Origin: UBA7672 sp965279205
GTDB lineage: Bacteria > Pseudomonadota > Alphaproteobacteria > Caulobacterales > Hyphomonadaceae
Assembly: GCA_965279205.1 (NCBI GenBank)
Contig: OZ257144.1
Span: 1,984,001 to 2,048,000, forward strand
Reading direction: 5' to 3'
Length of the DNA stretch: 64,000 nucleotides
The first letter of the stretch is position 1, and every line of letters starts with the position of its first letter. Both the position numbers and the translations under genes were made by a program. Below, one piece after another: positions 37,371 to 45,076 of this stretch. The notes beneath the pieces are model-generated. The model saw only the letters and a program-made list of their open reading frames with translations. It made no database searches and was not told the origin of the DNA.

Positions 37371-38483
37371 ATGGCGAAGCCTACCCGTCCACGGCGCGGA
37401 AAGCCGCGCGGACGGTCCGGCGGCGCGTCACGATTGTATGCGGCGCTGGACCTGGGAACGAACAACTGCCGGCTGCTGATCGCCGAACGCTCTGCGTCGG
37501 GCGGGCTGCGCGTGGTCGATTCCTTTTCACAGATCGTGCGTCTCGGCGAAGGCCTCGCCCGCACTGGCCAGCTCTCCGACAAGGCGATGGGCCGCGCGAT
37601 CGATGCGCTCAGGCGCTGCACCGACAAGGTGAAGAAGCACAGGCCAGTACAGGCCCGGTACATCGCCACCCAGGCCTGCCGCGCCGCCAGCAATGGGAGG
37701 GCGTTCCTCAATCAGGTTCATCGCGAGCTCGGCCTGCGCATGGAAACGATAACGCCGAAGGAAGAAGCAAAGTACGCACTCCTCGGCTCGCTAGACCTCG
37801 TCGACCCCACGCACGACTTCGCGCTCGTCATCGACATTGGCGGCGGCTCGACTGAGCTGTGCTGGATCGATGCCAAGGCCGCCTCCGCACGCGGCGTCGA
37901 GGGCTGCGCCATTCGCCCGCCCATCCTCGGCTGGGCGTCCTTCCCTGTCGGTGTCGTCACTCTGGCCGAGAGCTTCGAGGATCGCGAGCCCGGCTGGTAT
38001 CCGCGCATGGTCGAACATGTTTGCGAACTCCTGCGCGCCAACGACGCCGCGACGCGCTTTGGCCCGCTCTTCCAGGCCGGTCGTGGCCAGCTGATCGGCA
38101 ATTCCGGAACCGTCACCAGCCTTGCTGGCGTGCACCTCCGTCTGCCGCGCTATATCCGGTCCGAAGTCGATGGCGTGTGGCTCTCGCGCGAAGGCGCTGA
38201 AGAAGCACGCAAGCGCCTCCATGATGCAACACCTGAAGAGCGCGCCGCCGAGCCGTGTATCGGCCCCGAGCGCGCCGATCTGGTCCTTGCTGGTTGCGCC
38301 ATTCTCGATGCTGTCTGGTCGGTGTGGCCGGCGGACAAGCTGCGCGTTGGCGATCGCGGCCTTCGCGAAGGCATACTTCTCTCCATGATGCACGGCGCCG
38401 GCCCCACCAAGCAGCGCCGCAGGAAACGAGGCGCGCGTCGCAGCGCGCCGTCGGACTCGCCCGCTGAAAGCGCAACGACATGA
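37371..38483 (+). CDS. Ppx/GppA family phosphatase
   Basis: A 370-residue member of the exopolyphosphatase/guanosine-pentaphosphatase family of the actin-like ATPase fold. I use the ATG at 37371, because coding character and the basic leader MAKPTRPRRGK start there. Phosphate-binding loops are visible: ALDLGTNNCRLLIAE near residues 24-38 and VIDIGGGSTELCW near 150-163, plus GNSGTVTSLAG in the second half. The length is that of the short, two-domain form lacking the C-terminal HD domain. It may degrade polyphosphate or pppGpp. It overlaps rlmE by four bases. Confidence 0.88.
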   Translation: MAKPTRPRRGKPRGRSGGASRLYAALDLGTNNCRLLIAERSASGGLRVVDSFSQIVRLGEGLARTGQLSDKAMGRAIDALRRCTDKVKKHRPVQARYIATQACRAASNGRAFLNQVHRELGLRMETITPKEEAKYALLGSLDLVDPTHDFALVIDIGGGSTELCWIDAKAASARGVEGCAIRPPILGWASFPVGVVTLAESFEDREPGWYPRMVEHVCELLRANDAATRFGPLFQAGRGQLIGNSGTVTSLAGVHLRLPRYIRSEVDGVWLSREGAEEARKRLHDATPEERAAEPCIGPERADLVLAGCAILDAVWSVWPADKLRVGDRGLREGILLSMMHGAGPTKQRRRKRGARRSAPSDSPAESATT

Positions 38484-39199
38484 CCACCGAAGACGAAAAA
38501 GGCCGCCGCCGCTGGAAAGCTCCAACTGACGCTCGCGCGCCCGAAGGCGGCCGCACGATGGCGAAGAAGGAAAAGGTGCGCAAGAAAACGCTCGGCAAGT
38601 CTTCCCGCGACTGGGTCGATCGCCAGCTCCGCGATCCTTACGTGCGTCGCGCACAGGAAGCCGGCTACCGCGCCCGCGCCGCCTACAAGCTGCTCGAGAT
38701 CGACGCGCGTTTCCACATCCTGAAGAAGGGCGCCCGCATCATTGATCTTGGCTCCGCGCCTGGCGGCTGGCTCCAGGTCGCTTTCGAGAAGGGCGCGGCC
38801 AAACTGGCCGGCGTTGACTTGCTGCCGGTCGAGCCGGTCGGCGAAGCCACGATCTTCCTCGGCGACATCGCTGAGAAGGGCATGACCGACCGCTTGCTCG
38901 CCGCCGTCGGCGACAGGCCGACGCTGATCCTCTCCGACATGGCCGCCAACACGACTGGCCACCAGCAGACCGACCACATCCGCACCGTCGCCCTCGCCGA
39001 ACTCGCCGCCCGGTTCGCGGTCGACAACCTCGCCAAGAATGGCGCGTTCGTCGCCAAGGTCTTCCAGGGCGGCGCGCAGGGCGAGTTGCTGGAAATGCTG
39101 AAGTCGAACTTCACCGACGTCCGGCACTGGAAACCGCCCGCAAGCCGTCCCGAAAGTCCTGAGACATTTGTTATCGCGACCGGCTTCAAGGGGCGCTGA
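38480..39199 (+). CDS. rlmE: 23S rRNA (uridine-2552-2'-O) methyltransferase
   Basis: A 239-residue FtsJ-family enzyme that methylates U2552 in the ribosomal A-loop during late 50S assembly. The catalytic K-D-K-E tetrad is complete: K70 (AAYKLLEID), D153 (LSDMA), K193 (FVAKVF) and E228 (SPETF). The SAM site is IIDLGSAPGGWLQ. Compared with the 209-residue E. coli enzyme it has an extra basic N-terminal stretch of about 30 residues; an internal ATG at residue 27 could give a shorter form. The ATGA overlap with the phosphatase gene indicates coupling. Confidence 0.95.
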   Translation: MTTEDEKGRRRWKAPTDARAPEGGRTMAKKEKVRKKTLGKSSRDWVDRQLRDPYVRRAQEAGYRARAAYKLLEIDARFHILKKGARIIDLGSAPGGWLQVAFEKGAAKLAGVDLLPVEPVGEATIFLGDIAEKGMTDRLLAAVGDRPTLILSDMAANTTGHQQTDHIRTVALAELAARFAVDNLAKNGAFVAKVFQGGAQGELLEMLKSNFTDVRHWKPPASRPESPETFVIATGFKGR

Positions 39200-39278
39200 A
39201 TTCTTCCCGGGAATGGGCTAGAACACGGTCAAAGAGACGATTCACGTCCAAACCATTTCGGCCTTTAGGGAGGGCTTC

Positions 39279-39713
39279 ATGAAACTTGCCTGTCTGCTTG
39301 CCGCTACGGCGGCTCTTGCTCTTGGCGCCTGCGACAGTGGCGGAGGCGGCGAAGCCGCCAAACCTGCCGCTGAAAAACCAGCTGCGGCCGCGCCTGCACC
39401 TAAACCGGCTCCAGCACCCGCTGCTATCGGCATTCCCGGCATGACCGCGGCGTTCGCTACCGAGGCGGAATGGATCGCCAGCTGTACGTCCGGCGAACCC
39501 AAGATTCCTGAATCGGTCTGCACCTGCGTGTCGAAGGCCGCCGTGAAGGAGGTCGGGGTGAAGGGCCTCTATACTTGGATCTGGGAAGGCTATGTGAACC
39601 GCAACAGCATCGCCGTTGGCCGCTCGAAGAAGTGGTTCACAGAGAATGGTCTGGACAGCGCCGCCCAGCAGAAGTTCGCCGACGCAGTCGGCAAGTGCTA
39701 CGCTACCCAATAG
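39279..39713 (+). CDS. Small lipoprotein of unknown function
   Basis: A 144-residue predicted lipoprotein. The lipobox LGAC puts the modified cysteine at residue 18, after MKLACLLAATAALA. A Pro/Ala/Lys-rich linker spans about 25-50. The rest is a compact domain with three cysteines (SCTSGEP, VCTCVSK) and one near the end (KCYATQ), which could form two disulfides. A ribosome site (ggaggg) precedes the ATG. I do not recognise the family. The residue after the lipidated Cys is Asp, which in enterobacteria marks inner-membrane retention; whether that rule holds here is unknown. Confidence 0.82.
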   Translation: MKLACLLAATAALALGACDSGGGGEAAKPAAEKPAAAAPAPKPAPAPAAIGIPGMTAAFATEAEWIASCTSGEPKIPESVCTCVSKAAVKEVGVKGLYTWIWEGYVNRNSIAVGRSKKWFTENGLDSAAQQKFADAVGKCYATQ

Positions 39714-39748
39714 TCCGCCACTTCCGGCCGGACGCCTGAAAACACGGC

Positions 39749-39775
39749 TGCGGCGGCTCCAGAAGGGCCGCCGCA
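39749..39775 (+). terminator. Hairpin between the lipoprotein gene and guaB
   Basis: A 9-bp GC-rich stem (tgcggcggc / gccgccgca) with a 9-base loop, 36 bases after the lipoprotein stop. No T-run follows, so it may be a weak terminator or only a structured leader of guaB. Confidence 0.5.
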
Positions 39776-39829
39776 AGCCTGCTTTCGCATCCCACTTTCC
39801 AAGCCCGTCGAGAATCGATAGACGGGTCT

Positions 39830-41320
39830 ATGGAACAGCACCCCCCTTCAATCCGCATCCGCCAGGCCATCACGTTCGACGACGTGCTGCTTGAGCCCGG
39901 CCCGTCCGAGGTCATCCCCGGCGATGTCGACATCCGCACACGCCTGACGCGCGAAATCGCCCTGAACGTACCGATCGTCTCCGCCGCCATGGACACGGTC
40001 ACGGAAACCGCCCTTGCTATCGCCATGGCGCAATACGGCGGCATCGGCGTCATCCACCGCAATCTGTCGATCGAACAGCAGGCCGAACAGGTCCGCCAGG
40101 TAAAGCGCTTCGAAAGCGGCATGGTGGTGAACCCGGTCACGGTCACGCCTGAGGTAACCCTTCGCCAGCTCAAGGTCCTGAAGGAGCGTCACCGCATCTC
40201 CGGCATCCCCGTGGTGGAGCCCTCTGGCTCGGGTCCCGGCAAGCTTATCGGCATCATCACCAACCGCGACGTCCGCTTCGCCGAGAACGAGAACCAGCCC
40301 ATCGCCGAACTGATGACCAGGAAAGTCATCACCGTTCGCGAAGGCGTCGATCCCGCCGAAGCGCGCAAGCTACTTCACAAGCATCGCATCGAGCGCCTGA
40401 TCGTCGTCGACGAGAATGGCCACATCGTCGGCCTGATCACCGTCAAGGACATGGACAAGCGCCAGGCCAACCCGAACGCCTGCAAGGATGAGCAGGGCCG
40501 CCTCCGCGTCGGCGCCGCGTCGACAGTCGGTGACGCCGGCTTCGAGCGCAGCCAGATGCTGATTGATGCTGGCGTGGATGCGCTCGTGATCGACACAGCG
40601 CACGGTCACTCGCGCGCCGTTCTCGATGCAGTCGAGCGTGTGAAGAAGCTCTCCAACCGCGTGCAGGTCATCGCCGGCAACGTTGCGACCAGCGACGGCT
40701 GCAAGGCGTTGATCGATGCAGGCGCAGACGCCGTGAAGGTCGGCATCGGCCCGGGTTCGATTTGCACCACCCGCATCGTCGCGGGCGTCGGCGTGCCTCA
40801 GCTGACCGCGATCGCCGACTGCGCCAATGCAGCGCACTCGACCAAGACGCCGGTTATCGCTGATGGCGGCATCAAGTTCTCCGGCGACTTCGCCAAGGCG
40901 CTCGCCGCTGGCGCATCGTCCGCGATGATGGGCTCGATGCTGGCAGGCACGGAAGAAGCGCCCGGCGAGGTGTTCCTCTACGAAGGCCGCGCCTACAAGG
41001 ACTATCGCGGCATGGGCTCGCTCGGCGCCATGGGCCGCGGCTCGGCCGATCGCTACTTCCAGAAGGACGTCCAGCAGCAGAAGCTCGTGCCGGAAGGCAT
41101 CGAGGGGCAGGTTCCGTTCAAGGGACCCGTGGGCCCGATCCTGCACCAGATGGCGGGCGGCCTGCGCGCTGCGATGGGCTACACCGGCTCGAAGACCATC
41201 GCCGACCTGCACGCCAACGCGAAGTTCATCCAGATCACAGGCGCGGGCCTGCGCGAGTCCCACGTCCACGATGTGAAGATGACGCGCGAAGCTCCGAACT
41301 ACTCGCTGCAGTCAGGCTGA
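39830..41320 (+). CDS. guaB: Inosine-5'-monophosphate dehydrogenase
   Basis: A 496-residue NAD-dependent enzyme oxidising IMP to XMP, the committed step of GMP synthesis. The TIM barrel opens with ITFDDVLLEPG; paired CBS domains lie inserted at about 97-215; catalytic C312 is in GIGPGSICTTR; GGIKFSGD and the mobile flap YRGMGSLGAM with the RYFQ arginine follow. All key residues are present and length is standard. The upstream site is weak (gacggg). guaA lies about 3.8 kb downstream on the same strand. Confidence 0.97.
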   Translation: MEQHPPSIRIRQAITFDDVLLEPGPSEVIPGDVDIRTRLTREIALNVPIVSAAMDTVTETALAIAMAQYGGIGVIHRNLSIEQQAEQVRQVKRFESGMVVNPVTVTPEVTLRQLKVLKERHRISGIPVVEPSGSGPGKLIGIITNRDVRFAENENQPIAELMTRKVITVREGVDPAEARKLLHKHRIERLIVVDENGHIVGLITVKDMDKRQANPNACKDEQGRLRVGAASTVGDAGFERSQMLIDAGVDALVIDTAHGHSRAVLDAVERVKKLSNRVQVIAGNVATSDGCKALIDAGADAVKVGIGPGSICTTRIVAGVGVPQLTAIADCANAAHSTKTPVIADGGIKFSGDFAKALAAGASSAMMGSMLAGTEEAPGEVFLYEGRAYKDYRGMGSLGAMGRGSADRYFQKDVQQQKLVPEGIEGQVPFKGPVGPILHQMAGGLRAAMGYTGSKTIADLHANAKFIQITGAGLRESHVHDVKMTREAPNYSLQSG

Positions 41321-41384
41321 TCCGCCTTCATTTCGTCGCGCGACGCATGCTAGCAAAGGGCGGGGGCGTAACCGCGAGGTCGCC

Positions 41385-42299
41385 ATGTTCGTCTTTATCG
41401 CACACGCAGAGGCCGATCACGCCGCTGCTGACGATCTCAAGGTTTTCCTGAAATCGCGTGGTCTCGTTACCGAAACGGAAAACGGCTCGCGAGGCTTCCG
41501 TCATCTGCAGGCGTCCGACGTAGTTGTTGCGCTGTGGTCGCAAAAGGCCGTGTTCGGCAGCCAGCGCATGATGATGGAAAAGCGCATGCTCGACGCCTGG
41601 GCGGATGGGCGGCTGGTGCTCGTGAAGCTCGATCACGGCTTCCTGCCGGTCGGTCTGCGCGATCTTCCCGCGATGGACGCTAGCTTTGAATCGAACCGCA
41701 AGCTGTCGGTCTGGCCACAGGTCGAGCGCGCCGCGCGCGAGGCGATGAACAAGGCGCTGGCCGAACGCAGCGCAACCTTCTGGCAGCAGGCCCCGCCACC
41801 GCCGGCGGAGCGAACCGGTGGCGGCATGTTCAACCCGCGCCGGAGGGAGGCCACAGGTGCTTCACCTGCGCCCCAGGCGCCTGACACGGCCGAAGCCGAT
41901 GAAGCGCCAACTATCGTCTTCATTTCCTACGCCCACGCCGACAATGCCGCTGTCGAACCGGTCGTGGCCGTGGTCAAGGACACTGGCCGCGCTGTCTGGA
42001 TCGACAAGGGCGACATCCAGCCGGGCAACAACTGGGCCGGCGAGATCGTGCGCGGCATCAAGGGCGCCAGGGGCGTCATCGTAATGTGCAGTCCGCGCGC
42101 CTTCGAAAGCGACCACATCAAGCGCGAAGTCTATCTCGCCGATCGCTACAAGAAGCCGATGCTCCCCATCTTCATCGAAGCCGCCCAGCCGCCCGAGGAT
42201 TTCGAGTACTTCTTCGCCAGCGTGCAGTGGCTGGAATTGTTCAAGCTGCCCGAAGCGGAGCGCACCGCCGCAATCGGCAAGGCGCTGGCGGCGGTCTAG
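41385..42299 (+). CDS. TIR-domain protein, probably with two tandem TIR-like domains
   Basis: A 304-residue soluble protein. The C-terminal domain (about 175-290) is a good TIR domain: IVFISYAHADN strand and loop, WIDKGDIQPGNNW BB loop, GVIVMCSPRAF, and E248 in HIKREVY at the position of the catalytic glutamate of NAD-cleaving TIRs. The N-terminal 130 residues look like a second, divergent TIR (MFVFIAHAEADH, ASDVVVALWS, E65 in MMMEKRM). A Pro/Ala-rich linker separates them. TIR proteins act as NADases or nucleotide-signal producers in antiphage defence, or as effectors or scaffolds. There is no adjacent SIR2, STING, Thoeris or argonaute gene. The first domain's identity is inferred. A 12-base palindrome (cgtcgcgcgacg) lies at 41334-41345, upstream. 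Confidence 0.82.
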   Translation: MFVFIAHAEADHAAADDLKVFLKSRGLVTETENGSRGFRHLQASDVVVALWSQKAVFGSQRMMMEKRMLDAWADGRLVLVKLDHGFLPVGLRDLPAMDASFESNRKLSVWPQVERAAREAMNKALAERSATFWQQAPPPPAERTGGGMFNPRRREATGASPAPQAPDTAEADEAPTIVFISYAHADNAAVEPVVAVVKDTGRAVWIDKGDIQPGNNWAGEIVRGIKGARGVIVMCSPRAFESDHIKREVYLADRYKKPMLPIFIEAAQPPEDFEYFFASVQWLELFKLPEAERTAAIGKALAAV

Positions 42300-42467
42300 C
42301 TCCGCTTGGTAGGACAGAGCCGTCGCAAAACCGAGGATAGCCAGAAATCTTCAGGCCTGAATCCTAGGCGGTGGCCGAAGAAACTGTAGGACGGCGAAAG
42401 TCAGATTCAGCCGGGGTCCTCTCCCGCTTACAATGCGCCCATCGCCTCCGCAGGGAGGGCAGTCGCG

Positions 42468-42662
42468 ATGTTCAAACGGCGCGGGGGCGATGCGACCGAG
42501 CGGGTCAGGTTCCGGCGAATGCCATCTCTGTGGCCAAGTCGGGAGTTCGAGGGCTGGATGGGAACACACCCGGCCTGCCCGCCGCCCGTGTATATGGCCC
42601 AAGGGGTCGAGAGGACCCCCGTGGTCACGCTGGCGGATAACGGCCGCGGGGACGCGGGATGA
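42468..42662 (+). CDS. Possible small protein of 64 residues
   Basis: An ATG with a strong ribosome site (gggaggg, eight bases upstream) opens a 64-codon frame encoding MFKRRGGDATERVRFRR, then a central Trp/Pro-rich part (WMGTHPACPPPVY) and an acidic end (LADNGRGDAG). The codon pattern is plausible but the interval is so GC-rich that other frames are open too, and it overlaps one of the hairpins. I cannot name a family. It may be a small protein, or an accidental frame over a structured RNA. Confidence 0.35.
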   Translation: MFKRRGGDATERVRFRRMPSLWPSREFEGWMGTHPACPPPVYMAQGVERTPVVTLADNGRGDAG

Positions 42663-42678
42663 CGCGTTTTCCTTTCCA

Positions 42679-42817
42679 CTACCGGTAGCTGCTCACCCGA
42701 GCAGTCGCCCAAACCACGCGGGGCATCCTGCGTCCCCGGCCCTCCATCGAGGGCTGAGCTGCAGCGAACCTCCATGCCGGCATGGCAGTGGGGCGCGGAG
42801 CATTTCCTTGGAAATGC
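42679..42817. repeat. Cluster of five short palindromes and hairpins
   Basis: Within 139 bases: ctaccggtag (42679-42688); ctgctc-accc-gagcag (42689-42704); gccctc-catc-gagggc (42739-42754); ccatgccggcatgg (42772-42785); gcatttcc-tt-ggaaatgc (42800-42817). The last two lie 75-120 bases upstream of the next gene and could be operators; together the set could equally be the helices of an RNA. No repeat unit is shared among them. Confidence 0.5.
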
Positions 42818-42891
42818 GACGCAGCAGGAATGTGGCGTATGAGAACCATACCCCTCAAGACAAGCAGCCCACGGCCCGCTAAGAGGGCGCC

Positions 42892-43224
42892 ATGAAAGAT
42901 CAATTGTTCATCCTGAAGGCGCCGTTCATGGACGGAGGCTTCGACTGGTACTGCAATGACTGCGCGACCCTGGAAGGGGCGCTGCTCGCCAATCCCCACT
43001 GGAACGACCGGGTCGACGTCCGCCGTATCGGCTTCCCGCGCCCGCGCAGCGAAGTGATCGCTCTCGTAGGCGAGGAGCATCAGGGCCTGCCCATGCTCGT
43101 CATGGATCCCGAAGGCGCCCCGGGCGACGCCATCCTCATCGGCGAGTTCGCCGTCCTCAAGGATATCCGCGCCATCGGCCGCGCGCTCGCATCCCGCCAT
43201 GGCGGCGTAGGTCCGCATCCATGA
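42892..43224 (+). CDS. DUF3088-like small protein
   Basis: A 110-residue soluble protein. The opening (DQLFILKAPFMDGGFDWYCNDCATLEGAL) with a C-x2-C pair after a short strand, and the following RIGFPRPR and LVGEEHQGLPMLV segments, resemble the DUF3088 family, possibly a thioredoxin-like fold. The biochemical role is unknown. Its stop overlaps the rsmB start by four bases, so it is translationally coupled to that gene. The family call is from memory of the pattern and is only moderately secure. Confidence 0.7.
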   Translation: MKDQLFILKAPFMDGGFDWYCNDCATLEGALLANPHWNDRVDVRRIGFPRPRSEVIALVGEEHQGLPMLVMDPEGAPGDAILIGEFAVLKDIRAIGRALASRHGGVGPHP

Positions 43225-44528
43225 GGGACGGCGGCAAGATCGCAGCCACCATCGAAGTCCTGCGCGACGTGCTCGAACGCCGTACGCCAGTGAAGGACGC
43301 GGTGCGCGACTGGGGCAAGCGATCGCGCTTCGCCGGTGCGCGTGATCGCGCCTGGATTTCCGGGCTCGTTGTCGATGCGCTGCGCCGCAAGAATTCGATC
43401 GAGTTCGGAATGGAATCCACGGGCCCGCGCGCGCTCGCGCTCGGCGCGCTGAAACACGCCTGGGGCTGGGACGTCCGCAAGATCGAGGAAGCGCTGAAAG
43501 ACGAGCACGCGCCGCCCGCACTGCAGGGCAAGGAGCGCGAGAACCTGCTGCTCGCCCCCGATCCATCCGCCCCTGCCCATGTGCGCGGCGACTATCCCGA
43601 ATGGCTTGCGCCGCATCTGGCCCGCGCCTTCGGTCCTGACGCTGTCGCCGAAGCGATGGCGATGGCGTCCCGCGCGCCGATCGACCTGCGGGTCAACACG
43701 CTCAAGTCCGATCCCGAGAAAGCCGGCCGCGCGCTCGAAGGCGTGAAGGCGAAACAGATGCCGGAGCTGAAGAACGGCTTCCGCATTCCCGCGCCTGACG
43801 CAATCGAACGCGGTGAGGCCGTCGAGGCGATCCCGGCATACTCCAAAGGCTGGGTCGAAGTGCAGGACATGGGCAGCCAGATCGCTGCCGCCGTATCGTG
43901 CGCTGCGCCCGGCGAACAGGTGCTCGACTACTGCGCCGGCGGCGGCGGCAAGACCATCGCCATGGCCGCGATGATGGAGAACAAGGGCCAGATCTTCAGC
44001 CACGACATCGACGGCCGCCGTCTCTCCGCCCTGATCCCGCGCATGGAGCGCGCCGCGATCCGCAACGTGCAGCTGCGTCATCCCAAGGAAAACGCCTCGT
44101 TGGACGATCTCGTCGGCAAGATGGACCTCGTCATGATCGACGCGCCGTGCACCGGCGTCGGCACCTGGCGCCGCAAGCCAGACTCCAAATGGCGCGTGCA
44201 GCCGAATGCGCTGGAGAAGCGCACGCAGGATCAGGCGATGATCCTCCGCGCCGCGTGCACCTATGTGAAGCCCGGCGGCCGTCTGGTCTACGTCACCTGT
44301 TCCTTCCTGATGGAAGAGAACGAGGACCAGATCGCTAGCTTCCTCGCCGACCGCCCGGAATTCGTCATGGAAGACACCGCCGAAGCCGCTGCCCGCTCCG
44401 GCCAGCTCACCGAAGCTGGCGGCAAGCTCGTCCGCAAATGCCGCCGCCCGGATGGTTCGGTTCGTCTCACGCCCCGCAGCGCCGGCACGGACGGCTTCTA
44501 TATGGCTGTGATGCGGAGGAAGGCATGA
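43221..44528 (+). CDS. rsmB: RsmB/NOP family rRNA (cytosine-5) methyltransferase
   Basis: A 435-residue RNA methyltransferase, most likely the enzyme making m5C967 in 16S rRNA. An N-terminal NusB-like helical region (residues 1-130) precedes the catalytic domain. Motifs are DYCAGGGGKT for SAM binding (about 233-242), the DAPCTG segment with one active-site cysteine, and VTCSFLMEEN with the catalytic TC cysteine. It overlaps both neighbours by four bases. Members of this group are hard to separate by site specificity without phylogeny, so RsmB is the likely but not the only assignment. Confidence 0.88.
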   Translation: MRDGGKIAATIEVLRDVLERRTPVKDAVRDWGKRSRFAGARDRAWISGLVVDALRRKNSIEFGMESTGPRALALGALKHAWGWDVRKIEEALKDEHAPPALQGKERENLLLAPDPSAPAHVRGDYPEWLAPHLARAFGPDAVAEAMAMASRAPIDLRVNTLKSDPEKAGRALEGVKAKQMPELKNGFRIPAPDAIERGEAVEAIPAYSKGWVEVQDMGSQIAAAVSCAAPGEQVLDYCAGGGGKTIAMAAMMENKGQIFSHDIDGRRLSALIPRMERAAIRNVQLRHPKENASLDDLVGKMDLVMIDAPCTGVGTWRRKPDSKWRVQPNALEKRTQDQAMILRAACTYVKPGGRLVYVTCSFLMEENEDQIASFLADRPEFVMEDTAEAAARSGQLTEAGGKLVRKCRRPDGSVRLTPRSAGTDGFYMAVMRRKA

Positions 44529-45010
44529 GCATCAACGGACCACTTCCAGATACGATGAGCCTCAAGCCCAGCCGGTTGCGCTGGGTATTCGTCTTCATCG
44601 TCGGCGCATCGTTCAGCACGGTCGCCGCGCTTCTGATGGACGACAAGGATCCGCTGACGCGCTGGGGCATCTGCGCCTTCTTCGCGCTCGTCGCTCTGGT
44701 CGCCATCCCCGGCATGATCGGGGTTGGCTCGCAGCTCGATCTCGACCGCGAGGGCTTCACCTGCAAGACGCCATTCAAGACGTTCCGCCGCAAATGGACC
44801 GAGTGCTCGGCCTTCGCGCCGGTCTCGATCGGCATGAACAGCTTCGTCGGTTTCTCATCGACCGTGGACGATGCAGCCAAGCCCAGACTCGCCTCGATGA
44901 ACCGGTCGATGATCGGCGCAAGCGGCATGCTGCCCGACCGCTATGGCATGTCCGCCGGCAAGCTCTCCGACCTGTTGAACCGGTTCCGCGCACGGGCAAT
45001 GGGCGGTTGA
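44525..45010 (+). CDS. Membrane protein of unknown function, PH-like soluble part
   Basis: A 161-residue protein starting at the ATG that overlaps the rsmB stop by four bases (ATGA). Two transmembrane helices lie at about 22-40 and 48-68 (WVFVFIVGASFSTVAALLM, WGICAFFALVALVAIPGMIG). The remaining part (QLDLDREGFTCKTPFKTFRRKWTEC ... ) has the strand pattern of bacterial PH-like domains often fused to two helices. The polypeptide ends with a helical tail. I cannot assign a function; coupling to rsmB is the only context. Confidence 0.78.
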   Translation: MSINGPLPDTMSLKPSRLRWVFVFIVGASFSTVAALLMDDKDPLTRWGICAFFALVALVAIPGMIGVGSQLDLDREGFTCKTPFKTFRRKWTECSAFAPVSIGMNSFVGFSSTVDDAAKPRLASMNRSMIGASGMLPDRYGMSAGKLSDLLNRFRARAMGG

Positions 45011-45076
45011 GACTTCCCCCTGTGGATGACCAAAGCGCAGGATTGACGACAGGACCGAACCTCTTCTAGTTCCGCC

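Larger units (their letters stand above)
42300..42891 (+). other. 592-base interval, palindrome-rich, no assigned gene
   Basis: Between the TIR gene and the DUF3088-like gene no long coding frame is convincing. The interval holds one possible 64-codon gene (42468-42662, listed separately) and at least six short perfect hairpins or palindromes: 42603-42619, 42679-42688, 42689-42704, 42739-42754, 42772-42785 and 42800-42817. I compared it by eye with RNase P RNA, tmRNA, SRP RNA and cobalamin-riboswitch signatures on both strands and found none. A structured non-coding RNA or a decayed mobile element are both possible. Confidence 0.55.

Noticed and set aside
42300..42891. RNase P RNA, tmRNA, SRP RNA or a cobalamin riboswitch in the large gap
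   Set aside because: None of the conserved cores (for example gaggaaagtcc, the SRP ggaaggaagc loop, or a tmRNA tag frame) is present on either strand.
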